Shown here one piece after another: positions 30,121 to 39,321 of a DNA stretch of 64,000 nucleotides (its first letter is position 1; every line of letters starts with the position of its first letter). The stretch covers positions 1,302,001 through 1,366,000 of the forward strand of contig NZ_CP046122.1 of the NCBI RefSeq assembly GCF_009707365.1, read 5' to 3'. The stretch comes from Microlunatus sp. Gsoil 973 (lineage in GTDB: Bacteria; Actinomycetota; Actinomycetes; Propionibacteriales; Propionibacteriaceae). Below the pieces are notes generated by a model, which saw only the letters and a list, made by a program, of their open reading frames with translations, was not told the DNA's origin and made no database searches. The position numbers and the translations under genes were made by a program.

Positions 30121-31118
30121 TCAGCGAGGCCGGGTACTTGATCTTCTGACGATTCGGTGGGGCAGTGTCACGCTCATGATCGGCCGGTTCCGATCGGCGA
30201 TCCGCTCGGTGAGAACGGTGATCGCAGTATCGGCGAACTGCTGTTTGTCGAAGTCGATGGTGGTCAACGGAGGCACTGCGCTGGCGGCATCGGCGATGTT
30301 GTCGTAGCCGACGACCGAGACATCCTCCGGTACGGACAGTCCGCGCCGGTAGAGGGCGTTGATCACCCCGAGTGCCAGCGTGTCGGTCATCCCGACGACC
30401 GCATCCGGGGGGGGGCGTTTCGATCAAGAAATGCGGCGAAGCTCGCACCCGCTGCGTCGGCGTGCCATTCGGTACAGGGGATCTCCAACTCCGGATCCGG
30501 CTCGATCCCGGCGGCCCGCAGCGCCTTGCGATAGCCGGACAGCCGCAGTTGTGCGCTGGCCATCGGACCGGCACCGACGATCGCGATCCGCCGATGTCCC
30601 TCGTTGATCAACAGCTCGGTGATCTCTCGGCTGGCGGCAACGTTGTCGATCCAGACGTGGTCGACGATGGGCTGGTCGACCTCGCCGATCAGCACCACCG
30701 GGGGGAGTGCCACGCCACCCTGGACGGCGCTGGTCTCCAGCAGCACCGGGTTGAGGATCAGGCCGTCGACCAGTTGCGCCCGGGCCCGGGACATCAACTC
30801 GCCCTCCCGTTCGCTGCTCGTGCCGGTCTCCTCGATCTGAACGTGCAGGCCGCGTTCGGTCGCCGCCTCGACGAAATGGTGCAACATCTCGCCCGAGTAC
30901 GGCATCCGCAGATCGGGGAGGGCAACAGCGATCATCCCGGTCCGCCCGTTCCGGAGGCCTCGGGCGGACAGGTTGGGTACGTAGTCGAGGGCAGCCATCG
31001 CCTGCTCGACCTTGGCCCGGGTTGCCGGGGTGACCCGGAAGGTGCCGTTCAGCACGTTCGAGACGGTCTTGGGTGACACACCGGCCAGGGCCGCGACATC
31101 CCGTACGGTCGCGCGCAT
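30121..31118 (-). pseudogene. LacI-family regulator, out of frame at a 9-base homopolymer
   Basis: ATG at 31118 gives the LacI headpiece RATVRDVAALAGVSPKTVSNVLNG, the hinge region, and a periplasmic-binding-protein-like sensor domain (MIAVALPDLRMPYSGEM; VWIDNVAASREI). At 30407-30415 a run of nine C on the coding strand breaks the frame after DRNAPP. Ten or seven C would restore PDAVVGMTDTLALGVINALYRRG and the normal C-terminus to 30121, giving 331-332 residues. A homopolymer miscount is the simplest cause; slipped-strand phase variation is the other option. The ligand is unknown; the next gene on this strand starts the CDP-polyol block. Confidence 0.78.
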
Positions 31119-31160
31119 GCGTGTCAATGTACTTGCCCCGGGAGCCAATCCGGCCGGATG

Positions 31161-32609
31161 TCAGTCGTTGACCAGCGCAGCCGTGCCGCCGTCCCGACGG
31201 ACGTCGACAACATGGCCGGTCTGTCCCGACAACAGCACGCTCAACGATTTCCTGGCGACCTCGGTCGAGTCCAACAGGGTGCCGGGAGGCTCCTCCCCGA
31301 AGGCCTTGGTACGCATCGGTGTCGCCGTCCGCTCGGGGTTGATGCAGTTCACCCGAACCCCGCTGCCGGCCCATTCGTCGGCGAGGGCCTGGGTGAGATT
31401 GACCACCGCGGCCTTCGCCGAGGAGTAGAGCGAGTACCCCGACCGTCCCCGGGTGTAGGAGGAGGAGGTGAACAGCAGCAGCGAACCCCGGGACTCCGCC
31501 AGATACGGATAGAACTCCTGGGCGATGAAGATCGGTGCCAGGTAGTTGACCTCCGTCGCCTCGTAGATCGTCTCCTCGGACGTTTCGGCGAGTTCACCGC
31601 GGGGCAGCACGCCCGCTGTGTTCACCACACAGTCCACCCGGCCGCTCTCCGCAGCCACCATCCGGGCAGCCTCACTGACGTCGGCCCGGCGATCCACGTG
31701 GGTGCCGGTGGAGGAGCGGGAGAAGGTGTGCACGGTCGCCCCGTGACTGCGGGCCAACTCGGAGATGTCACTGCCGATCCCGTACGAGCCACCGAAGATG
31801 ACCACGACCTTGCCGTCGAGCGCGGCCCGCAACTGGACATCGTCAAGATCGGCCGGCCGGTCGGCCGACGTCAGCTGGAACAGCTTGTCGGCCAGGTACA
31901 CGTCGATCGGTTCGGTGATCTTCATGTTCCGTTCGTGGCCGTTGACCACGGCGATCGGGATGTCGGGCAGATAGCGCAATACGACCGTGCAGTCGTCGGT
32001 CGCGGCGAAGTCCGGATCCTGGGCGGCGAACTCGTAGGCCTTTTTGATCACCGAGAGACGGAACGATTGCGGCGTCTGGCCGCGGCGCAGCAACGCGCGC
32101 GGCAGCACATCGGCGATCACCGGCTGCGCGTCCCCGATCCGCCGACCGTGCGCGAGTTCGCCATCCACCTGCACGATGGTGTCCGCCGACGGGATCGCGG
32201 TGTCGACCGCCTGGAAGTCGCGCAGCGCGGTGATGTTGGCCTCGATGATCGTCTGCGACACCAGCGGTCGGACGGCGTCGTGCAGGATGACGTTGCATTC
32301 CTCGTCTCCGAGCGCGGCCAGGGCGAGTCGGGTGCTGTCGTTGCGGGTGCCTTCCGGTCCTGCGCCCTCGAGCACCCTGCTGACCTTGCGGTAACCGCCG
32401 GCCTTGACGATCGCATTGATCGGATCGAGATAGCCGGGGGTCATCATGATGATGATCTCGTCGATCAACGGCGACTGGCTCAGAGCGATGATGGTGTGCT
32501 CGATGATCGGTTTGCCGGCGATCTTGATCAACTGCTTGGGAATGTCCAAACCAACACGCGTACCGGTGCCGCCGGCCAGAATGACGGCGACGCTCCGCAG
32601 GGTGTCCAC
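31161..32609 (-). CDS. bifunctional IspD/TarI-like cytidylyltransferase and SDR reductase (CDP-ribitol synthase-like)
   Basis: 482 residues, two domains. Residues 8-240: nucleotidyltransferase with ILAGGTGTRVGLDIPKQ, HDAVRPLV and a long IspD/TarI-like core. Residues 265-482: SDR with FGGSYGIGSDI, Ser in FTSSSYTRG and the YSSAK pair. The order matches Haemophilus Bcs1/Acs1, which reduces ribulose-5-phosphate to ribitol-5-phosphate and couples it to CTP. It should supply CDP-ribitol (or a related CDP-polyol) for the TagF-like enzymes encoded next door. Automated calling as IspD would be wrong, as the isoprenoid enzyme lacks the SDR domain. Divergent from a TagF-like gene. Confidence 0.85.
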   Translation of the reverse strand: MDTLRSVAVILAGGTGTRVGLDIPKQLIKIAGKPIIEHTIIALSQSPLIDEIIIMMTPGYLDPINAIVKAGGYRKVSRVLEGAGPEGTRNDSTRLALAALGDEECNVILHDAVRPLVSQTIIEANITALRDFQAVDTAIPSADTIVQVDGELAHGRRIGDAQPVIADVLPRALLRRGQTPQSFRLSVIKKAYEFAAQDPDFAATDDCTVVLRYLPDIPIAVVNGHERNMKITEPIDVYLADKLFQLTSADRPADLDDVQLRAALDGKVVVIFGGSYGIGSDISELARSHGATVHTFSRSSTGTHVDRRADVSEAARMVAAESGRVDCVVNTAGVLPRGELAETSEETIYEATEVNYLAPIFIAQEFYPYLAESRGSLLLFTSSSYTRGRSGYSLYSSAKAAVVNLTQALADEWAGSGVRVNCINPERTATPMRTKAFGEEPPGTLLDSTEVARKSLSVLLSGQTGHVVDVRRDGGTAALVND

Positions 32610-32739
32610 TGCTCGACTCTATCGGGTCGGGATGCTCGGCAAGGGCGCCGCGACGTGGCCTAACCTTGTGTCGTTCACCGGCCCAACACCTGTTCCATGG
32701 CCAGGCGCGGCCCATCGGACACAGGGATGAGGAGGAGCC

Positions 32740-35298
32740 TTGGCAGGGGACTCCGCAGCGTTGCCCGTACGGCTCGCGCGCGCTGGACGCAGTCGGCTGG
32801 TGAACCGCGCCCGTCGCTTCGCCCGCAGCGCCCGGTCGCGGGTTTCCCGCGTACGGATCGAAATGGACCGCGGCAACGGCTCCGCGCAGCAGCGGTCCGC
32901 AGAGCTGACCAGCCGACTGGGCCGGGTGTCCTGGCTGGAGGTTGACGGCGTGGCCCAGCTGCGCCTCGAAGGTTCGGCCTGGCGGCGTGGCGGCGAACAG
33001 TCGGGTTCCCAGATTTCCGCAGTGGAGTGGAAGATCGACGGGGAGTCGATTCCTTTCGCCGTACGCCCGGTGACCTCGGCGGCCCTCAACGATCAGTCCC
33101 TGGTTCCCACCGAGGACCGGAGCAGCGCCGGGTTCATCGCCACCCTGCCGGTCTCTCGGTTGCTCGCGCTGGCGCCGACGACCGATGTCTTCGAACTTCG
33201 CGGGCCGGTGATGATCACCGTCAGCGATCAGCAAGGTCTGCTCGAAGGGCCCTTCGGCAAGCGGGACGTCAGCGGGTCGGCCGGCCAGCCCACCGCACTG
33301 GGACTGGGCGACGACTGCCTCGGCCAGCTGTCCTGGCATTCGGAGCGAGGGCTGCTGCTGACCTTGACCCGTCGCGCCGCCGTCGCCCGCCGGATCCGGA
33401 TCTCTGCGACGACGCTGCAGGCAGACGTCACGGTGGCGGGCGGGTTCGAGCCGGTCGGAGCAGTGCTGTCCGGGATCGGCACTGCGGTGACCCACCCGCT
33501 GACCTTCGGCCGGGCGGCGGAGCTGGTACGGATCTCCGGCGACCTGACCGGCCTGCCGGCGCCGGAACGACCGTCCGGCTTCCAGCTGGCGTTGGTCGAC
33601 GCGGCCGGCAGACGGCGACGGGTGCACTGGACAGGGTCAGCCGATGCTCTGCGGCAGTCATCGGCCGGTGCCGAGGCTGGGCTGGCACTTCGCTACGGCC
33701 CTGGCGCGGTCATCCAGGTCGAGACCGCGCCGGTCCGGGCGGACGTCGACTCGGTCGACGTCGTCCGAGCCGACGATGCCACGCCACGCCTGGTGATCAC
33801 CGGTGGGTGCCGAGGCGTCCCTGACGACCCGAAGAGCTGGCAGCTGCAGGGCGGGCGCCGCCGGGAGCCTGCCCGGGCCCTGCAGGTCGACGGGGACAGC
33901 TACCGCGCGGAGTTCGACCTGGTCGGGAATCCGGAATGGAGCGATCAGCTCCGACCGCTGCCGAGTGCGACCTATCGGCTGATGATCGACCTGACGCCAG
34001 GATCCGACGCTCCGGCCACCGCCGCGCCGCAGCAGCGGCTCATCGCCGAACTGCCCCGCGTGTTGACCACTCCGCAACAGCGGGTGACCGTCGGCCGCGG
34101 CGGATCGGGCGAACTGGAGATCGCGCTCGATCCACCGCTGCCCGACGGGGCACGCAGCCGGTTCAGCCGCTACCGACTCGGCGAGCTGTACAGCAACCGC
34201 CCGATGGAACTGGCCGACGCCGTGCTGTTCACCAGTTTCGACGGCACGGCGGCCAATGACAATCCGCGAGCGATCGAGCGGGAGATCCTCCGACGCGGAT
34301 CAGCGCTGCGGCGGCTGTGGACCGTCGCCGATCTCTCCGTGGGAACCCCCGACGGCAGCGAGCCGGTGCTGTTGTGGTCCGAGGAATGGTGGCAGGCACT
34401 GGCGTCCTCGCGCTTCGTGGTCACCAACTGCTGGATGCCGACCCGATTTCGACGGCGCGAGGGGCAACAGGTGCTGCAGACCTGGCACGGCACCCCGCTC
34501 AAACTGCTCGGCTACGACCGGCTGGGCGTCAAACGCGGCGCGGAGTATCGCGACAAGACCGCTCGCGAAGTCGCGCAGTGGAGATTCCTGATCGCCCAGA
34601 ACGACTTCAGCAGTACCGCGTTCCGATCGGCGTACGACTACCGCGGTGAGATCCTGCGGATCGGGTATCCCCGCAACGACGTGCTGACCACGGCGACCGA
34701 CGACTATCGGGCGGGAGTGCGGCGACGGCTCGGGATCGACGACTCCGAATTCGTCGTCCTGTACACCCCGACCTGGCGGGACGGGCTGCGAACGATCTTC
34801 GCCGATCTCGACCTGCAGGCGACCCGGCGGGCGATCGGCGGCCGGGCCAGGATGCTGGTACGCGGCCACACCAACACCATCAGGCACAGCGGACTGCTGA
34901 CCGGCCCGGGACTACTCGACGTGACGATGTATCCCGAGGTGTCCGATCTCTATCTGATCAGCGACCTGATGATCACCGACTACTCCTCGACGATGTTCGA
35001 CTTCAGCGTCACCGGCAAGCCGATGATCTTCTACTCGCCCGACCTGGACGACTATGCCGGGCGGCGGCGGGGAACGTATTTCGATCTTGCCGCCGAGGCA
35101 CCGGGACCGGTGGTCCGGACGACCGGAGAACTGCTCGACACGCTGGGCGACCGCGACGGCATCGCCGAGCGTCATGGCGACCGCTACGCCGCCTGGCAGC
35201 AGAAGTTCAACGCCTACGACGACGGCCACGCCGCCGAGCGAGCGGTGGACGCCCTGTTCGGACCGGCCGACCTGTCCGACGCCGACCACCCGGACTGA
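32740..35298 (+). CDS. TagF-like CDP-polyol phosphotransferase with beta-rich N-terminal region
   Basis: 852 residues; TTG start directly after GGAGGAG. The C-terminal 380 residues are the Glyphos_transf domain: WHGTPLKLLGYDRLG, RIGYPRNDVL, TPTWRDGL, VRGHTN and ITDYSSTMFDFSVTGKPMIF. The first 450 residues resemble neither a GT-A domain nor a membrane anchor and appear beta-rich. The domain transfers glycerol-phosphate or ribitol-phosphate from CDP-polyol to a growing wall polymer at the inner membrane face. The divergent neighbour makes a CDP-polyol, which favours ribitol. It converges on the GT2-TagF gene across a shared hairpin. Confidence 0.87.
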   Translation: MAGDSAALPVRLARAGRSRLVNRARRFARSARSRVSRVRIEMDRGNGSAQQRSAELTSRLGRVSWLEVDGVAQLRLEGSAWRRGGEQSGSQISAVEWKIDGESIPFAVRPVTSAALNDQSLVPTEDRSSAGFIATLPVSRLLALAPTTDVFELRGPVMITVSDQQGLLEGPFGKRDVSGSAGQPTALGLGDDCLGQLSWHSERGLLLTLTRRAAVARRIRISATTLQADVTVAGGFEPVGAVLSGIGTAVTHPLTFGRAAELVRISGDLTGLPAPERPSGFQLALVDAAGRRRRVHWTGSADALRQSSAGAEAGLALRYGPGAVIQVETAPVRADVDSVDVVRADDATPRLVITGGCRGVPDDPKSWQLQGGRRREPARALQVDGDSYRAEFDLVGNPEWSDQLRPLPSATYRLMIDLTPGSDAPATAAPQQRLIAELPRVLTTPQQRVTVGRGGSGELEIALDPPLPDGARSRFSRYRLGELYSNRPMELADAVLFTSFDGTAANDNPRAIEREILRRGSALRRLWTVADLSVGTPDGSEPVLLWSEEWWQALASSRFVVTNCWMPTRFRRREGQQVLQTWHGTPLKLLGYDRLGVKRGAEYRDKTAREVAQWRFLIAQNDFSSTAFRSAYDYRGEILRIGYPRNDVLTTATDDYRAGVRRRLGIDDSEFVVLYTPTWRDGLRTIFADLDLQATRRAIGGRARMLVRGHTNTIRHSGLLTGPGLLDVTMYPEVSDLYLISDLMITDYSSTMFDFSVTGKPMIFYSPDLDDYAGRRRGTYFDLAAEAPGPVVRTTGELLDTLGDRDGIAERHGDRYAAWQQKFNAYDDGHAAERAVDALFGPADLSDADHPD

Positions 35299-35327
35299 TC
35301 CGACCGACCCGACGATCGGTCGGATCA
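35296..35327. terminator. bidirectional terminator hairpin spanning both stop codons
   Basis: Perfect 12-base stem TGATCCGACCGA/TCGGTCGGATCA with an eight-base loop. The left end is the stop codon of the rightward TagF gene and the right end is the stop of the leftward GT2-TagF gene. No T-run, but the position argues strongly for two-way termination. Confidence 0.65.
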
Positions 35328-38300
35328 GGTCGGTTCGTCGACAGCACGGAACACCGCATCGACCAGGCGTTGCGTCGCGTGGCCGTCGTCGAGGTCGAGG
35401 TAGTCCCTGCGGAAGGTGGCGTACGCCGCCGCGTACTCGTCCCTGATCCGATCAAGATCACGCAGCGCCGCGCCGACCTCGTCGGTGCTGGTCAGCAGCG
35501 GGCCGGGGGCGGTCGGTTCGTAGGCCCACAGCGAGCCGCGCGCCTCGGTCTGGTACTGGACGAGATCCGGCACCATGAAGATCATCGGTTTGCCGGTCAG
35601 ACCGTAGTCGAAGCGCAGCGACGAGTAGTCGAGGATCGCCGCGTCGGACGCAAGGCACAGGTCGGCGACGTCGGGGTAGTCGGTGACGTCGATGATCGTT
35701 CTCCGGCTGCCGACCCGCGTGCCGAGGCGGGCGTTGAACGCGTGGCCGCGGACCATGATCACGAACTGTCGGCCGACGATGTCGGCGAGCCGGTCCACAT
35801 CCAGGAAATCGACCATCGCCGCAGTGCTGTCGTCGACGCTCATCGTGTCGCGGAAGGTGGGTCCGTACAACACCGCGATCTGGTTCGATCGGATGCCCAA
35901 CCGGCCGCGTACCTCCGCGGTGATCTTGTCGGCGACGGGGGAGAGCAGCACATCATTGCGCGGATAGCCGATCTCCAGCACCGTATTGGGGAAGCCGAAC
36001 TCCCGGGCCAGCGCCGAGGAGCCGTAGCCGGCCGGTGAGACCAGGTAGTCCCAGTCGGCGGCCCGCTCGAGGTAGGAGCGTACGTGAGTGATGTCGCGGT
36101 TCTGCCTCGCCCAGTGCGACCGCCCCATCTGCTTGAACGGATAGCCGTGGAAGGTCTGGATCTGGACCTGGTGAGCCGGCTTCTTGTGGTAGATCGGCTG
36201 GTGCATGTTGTCCATCAGGAACTGGGCATCGTGCAGCAACCGGTACCACTCCGCGCTGTCGTGCAACACCCCGATCGCGCCCTCGGGCACCCGGACCGAA
36301 TAGTCCTTGATCGCGAAGTAGTCGGTGTACGGCCCGCCCGGCAGTTGATGATCTTTTTGGTATTCGTGGAGATATCGGTGCAGGGCCGCCGGATTGCAGC
36401 CGCAGATCTCGCCGTAGTACGAGCGCAGCAGGATCGCGCCCGGCTGGTAGGTGGGATCGGACAGCCGGTCCCGCAGCGCGTCCTGCAGCCGCTGTTGCCT
36501 GCGGGCACCGCGCTCGGTGTCGGCCAGTGGCGGCTCCAGCCGGAGCCCGATCAGGTCTGGCTTGATCAACCGGATCCGGCCGAGCAGGCGTGGCGTGCGG
36601 AAGGTGATCGGCAACGTGCTGATCAAGGCGTCGGTGGCGCGGACCGGGACGGCGTCGTCGCCGAGCCGAGCGGTGACCTCGTACTCGCCGCTGGCCAGCG
36701 GCAGCTGACCGAATCCCCACGGGTCTGCCTCGAGCGGCAGCGTCGCGGTGAAACGGCGGGGTCCGGTCATCGCCGCTGCCGCCGAGGTCTGCAGCTTCGC
36801 GCTGTAGAGCCGCAGCACCAGATCGGAATGCTGATCGGGGCCGTTGTCGGAGCCCTCGTCCGCGCCGACGATCAGAGCGCCGGCCAGCACCAGGCCCTGC
36901 TCGGTGATCACTGCCGATTCGATCCGGACTCCTGCCGGCTCATCGACGATGCCGAGATTGCCGGACGCAGTACGGATCGGACGCGGATTGGCCGGTTGCA
37001 GCTCGGGGTGGCTCTCCTCGGGCGGCCAGACGGCCGGGCTCCGCGTCCCGTCGTTAGACACCACCGACACCGTCCAGGTCTCGGACCGGAGCCGTTCGCG
37101 GGACTCCCGGTCGGTTCCCGTAGGCGGAATCCGTACCCGCGCCCGCAGGCCACCGCCGGCCCGCTCGAGTGACGCCCGGAGCACCTGCATGCTCCGGGTG
37201 GCTGTCAACTCCACATGGCGGGGCGCGATGTCCTGGCTTCCGGTCACGGACAGGGTGAGCTCGCGCCCGGCCAGCCGAACACCGGCCACCACGCACGGCG
37301 GACGGCGGGCCGACAACCGCAACCCCGTCCTAGCCGCATGGGCGACCTCGACCAAGCGGCCGTCCGGCAGGAACTCCGACAGCAGGCGCCCTGGCGAACC
37401 GGCGGTGTCCGGGCCGATCAGCGGCCCGATCCGGCGGATGCCGGCGGCGCTGACCGTCACCCGCAGGCTCCAGTCGGACCGGTCCACGCCGACCCGGCCG
37501 TTTCGCCCCGGGGGCGTGCGCGGGCCGGCGTCGTCGCGCAGCCGAGCCAGGGCCGCGGGCACGTCGAAGACGGCATGGAACACCGACCGTTCGTAGTCGG
37601 CGTACCGATGCTTGCTGACCGCGGTCACCTCGACCGAGGGGGTCAGTTCCACCTCGAGCGGAACCTCGACGCCCGAGGTCTGTTCCACTGCCGTGATCAG
37701 GGTGTGCAGGGCGGCCGGATCGTCCGGATCGGTCGGGACCTGCGCCAGATCGAGATTGTCGATATAGGCCCAGCCCTGGACGTGCCAGCGGTGGTCGGCA
37801 TCCCACCAGACCCGCCGGATCACCGAGACCAGCCCCAATTGATGCTCGGCAAGGGCGAGCAGCGGATCGGTGGCGGCCAGCCCGAGCACTTGCCGTACCG
37901 GAGGATCGAGATAGACGTTGCCGTCGCGGACCAGAGCCGGCATGTTCTTGGGGTTGTTGTGCCCGAGACCGACGAAGTCGACCGCCGCGGACCGATGCCC
38001 CTTGGTGACCAGCATGATCGCCAGGCGGTGCTGGGCCGACACCTTCGACCAGACCTCGTTGGTCGCCCGGGCGGTGAGCCGCCTCAGTCCGTCGATGAGC
38101 AGCTCCCAGAATTCGTCGTCGGCGTGCTGGGCGGTCTTGATCGACAGCCGGAAGTCGTTGCTCAGGTACTGCGCCAGCCGAGCGGCGTGGACGTGCTCCA
38201 ACCCGGGGCGGTCCAGCTCCGCCAGGGAGCTCTCGGCGGCCCGCAGCCTGTCGCGAAGGTCGTTGCGCAGGGTGGCCTGCTGGGTGATCGAACTCCTGTC

Positions 38301-39089
38301 CTCGCGCACCCGCCAGCCGTAGGTGACCTTTGCCAGAATGTCGAAGGTCGACGCCTCGGCATACGCCCGCGCCGACAATGCCTGGTCCTCGTAGAGCACG
38401 CCCTCGGGGAAGGCGAAGCCGTGATGCTCCCAGAAGCTCCTGCGGTAGAACTTGCTCCACGCGACGGCGTTGACCACCGCATCGGGGGATTGGGCGAGCG
38501 TTGTGCCCAGCCGGGAGAACCGGTGCGCCGAGCGGATCCAGGAGGCCGCCGGCCAACGCCGGTTGGAGTCCATCCGGTCGTAACTGCCGACGACGAAGTC
38601 CGACCCGGTGCGCCGGATGGTCCGCACGTAGCTGAGTATCGCGTCCTCCCGCAACACGTCGTCGGCGTCGAGGAACATCAGGAAGCTGCCCCTGGCATGA
38701 CGTGCACCGGCGTTCCGGGCGGCGCCGAGTCCGGCGTTGTCCTGGCGGATGACCTGGATCCGGCGGTCCTGTGCTGCGTACCGGCGGATGATCTCGATCG
38801 ACCGGTCCGGCGATCCGTCGTCCACCAGGATCACCTGGAGGTGCCGATAGGACTGGGAGAGGACGCTGTCCAGACACTCCGGCAGATAGCGCTCGACGTT
38901 GTAGACCGGAAGGACGATGCTGACCAGCGGTGCGGCGATCCGGGAGTAGAAGACGCGTTTGGCGTAGGGCCGGAGCCGTTGCCAGCTCTTCCGCACACCG
39001 CGCCGGGCCACCGGCGGCAGCCGCCTGGCCGCCTGCGCAGCGAGCTGCCGGCCGGCTTGACGCGCCTGAGCCACCACCTGTTCGGTCAC
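35325..39089 (-). CDS. GT2 glycosyltransferase fused to TagF-like polyol-phosphate transferase
   Basis: 1254 residues. Residues 55-260: GT-A family 2 domain with VSIVLPVYNVERYLPECL, VDDGSPD and FLDADDV (DxD). Residues 300-850: a long middle region with repeated beta-rich segments. Residues 950-1250: TagF-like domain with TFHGYPFKQMGRSHW, EIGYPRNDVL, YGPTFRDTM, VRGHAFN and LDYSSLRFDYGLTGKPM. One chain could therefore both add a sugar and extend with polyol phosphate, like bifunctional wall-polymer synthases. ATG start; no TM segment, so peripheral membrane association is likely. Confidence 0.87.
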   Translation of the reverse strand: MTEQVVAQARQAGRQLAAQAARRLPPVARRGVRKSWQRLRPYAKRVFYSRIAAPLVSIVLPVYNVERYLPECLDSVLSQSYRHLQVILVDDGSPDRSIEIIRRYAAQDRRIQVIRQDNAGLGAARNAGARHARGSFLMFLDADDVLREDAILSYVRTIRRTGSDFVVGSYDRMDSNRRWPAASWIRSAHRFSRLGTTLAQSPDAVVNAVAWSKFYRRSFWEHHGFAFPEGVLYEDQALSARAYAEASTFDILAKVTYGWRVREDRSSITQQATLRNDLRDRLRAAESSLAELDRPGLEHVHAARLAQYLSNDFRLSIKTAQHADDEFWELLIDGLRRLTARATNEVWSKVSAQHRLAIMLVTKGHRSAAVDFVGLGHNNPKNMPALVRDGNVYLDPPVRQVLGLAATDPLLALAEHQLGLVSVIRRVWWDADHRWHVQGWAYIDNLDLAQVPTDPDDPAALHTLITAVEQTSGVEVPLEVELTPSVEVTAVSKHRYADYERSVFHAVFDVPAALARLRDDAGPRTPPGRNGRVGVDRSDWSLRVTVSAAGIRRIGPLIGPDTAGSPGRLLSEFLPDGRLVEVAHAARTGLRLSARRPPCVVAGVRLAGRELTLSVTGSQDIAPRHVELTATRSMQVLRASLERAGGGLRARVRIPPTGTDRESRERLRSETWTVSVVSNDGTRSPAVWPPEESHPELQPANPRPIRTASGNLGIVDEPAGVRIESAVITEQGLVLAGALIVGADEGSDNGPDQHSDLVLRLYSAKLQTSAAAAMTGPRRFTATLPLEADPWGFGQLPLASGEYEVTARLGDDAVPVRATDALISTLPITFRTPRLLGRIRLIKPDLIGLRLEPPLADTERGARRQQRLQDALRDRLSDPTYQPGAILLRSYYGEICGCNPAALHRYLHEYQKDHQLPGGPYTDYFAIKDYSVRVPEGAIGVLHDSAEWYRLLHDAQFLMDNMHQPIYHKKPAHQVQIQTFHGYPFKQMGRSHWARQNRDITHVRSYLERAADWDYLVSPAGYGSSALAREFGFPNTVLEIGYPRNDVLLSPVADKITAEVRGRLGIRSNQIAVLYGPTFRDTMSVDDSTAAMVDFLDVDRLADIVGRQFVIMVRGHAFNARLGTRVGSRRTIIDVTDYPDVADLCLASDAAILDYSSLRFDYGLTGKPMIFMVPDLVQYQTEARGSLWAYEPTAPGPLLTSTDEVGAALRDLDRIRDEYAAAYATFRRDYLDLDDGHATQRLVDAVFRAVDEPT

Positions 39090-39321
39090 CTTCCGTCAGC
39101 AGCCGATCCGCAGTCCGTTCCGGCCCATCGCTCGGCCAGCGGCCCGGTCCCGGCGGTCGCAAGACTAACCGAGGCTGAGCCGACCGGGACCGTGCCGCGC
39201 GGCTTGCCACAACCTCACCGTTTCCAGAGGTGGCAACCCCTAGACTCGAGTGTCCGACGGCCCGGGGACCCTGCAGCGCCGGCCCGTCGGACCGCCCATC
39301 GGATTTCGGGAGACGCAACAC

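Noticed and set aside
31161-32609. Isoprenoid IspD
   Set aside because: The C-terminal SDR domain and location in a TagF cluster fit a CDP-ribitol synthase better.
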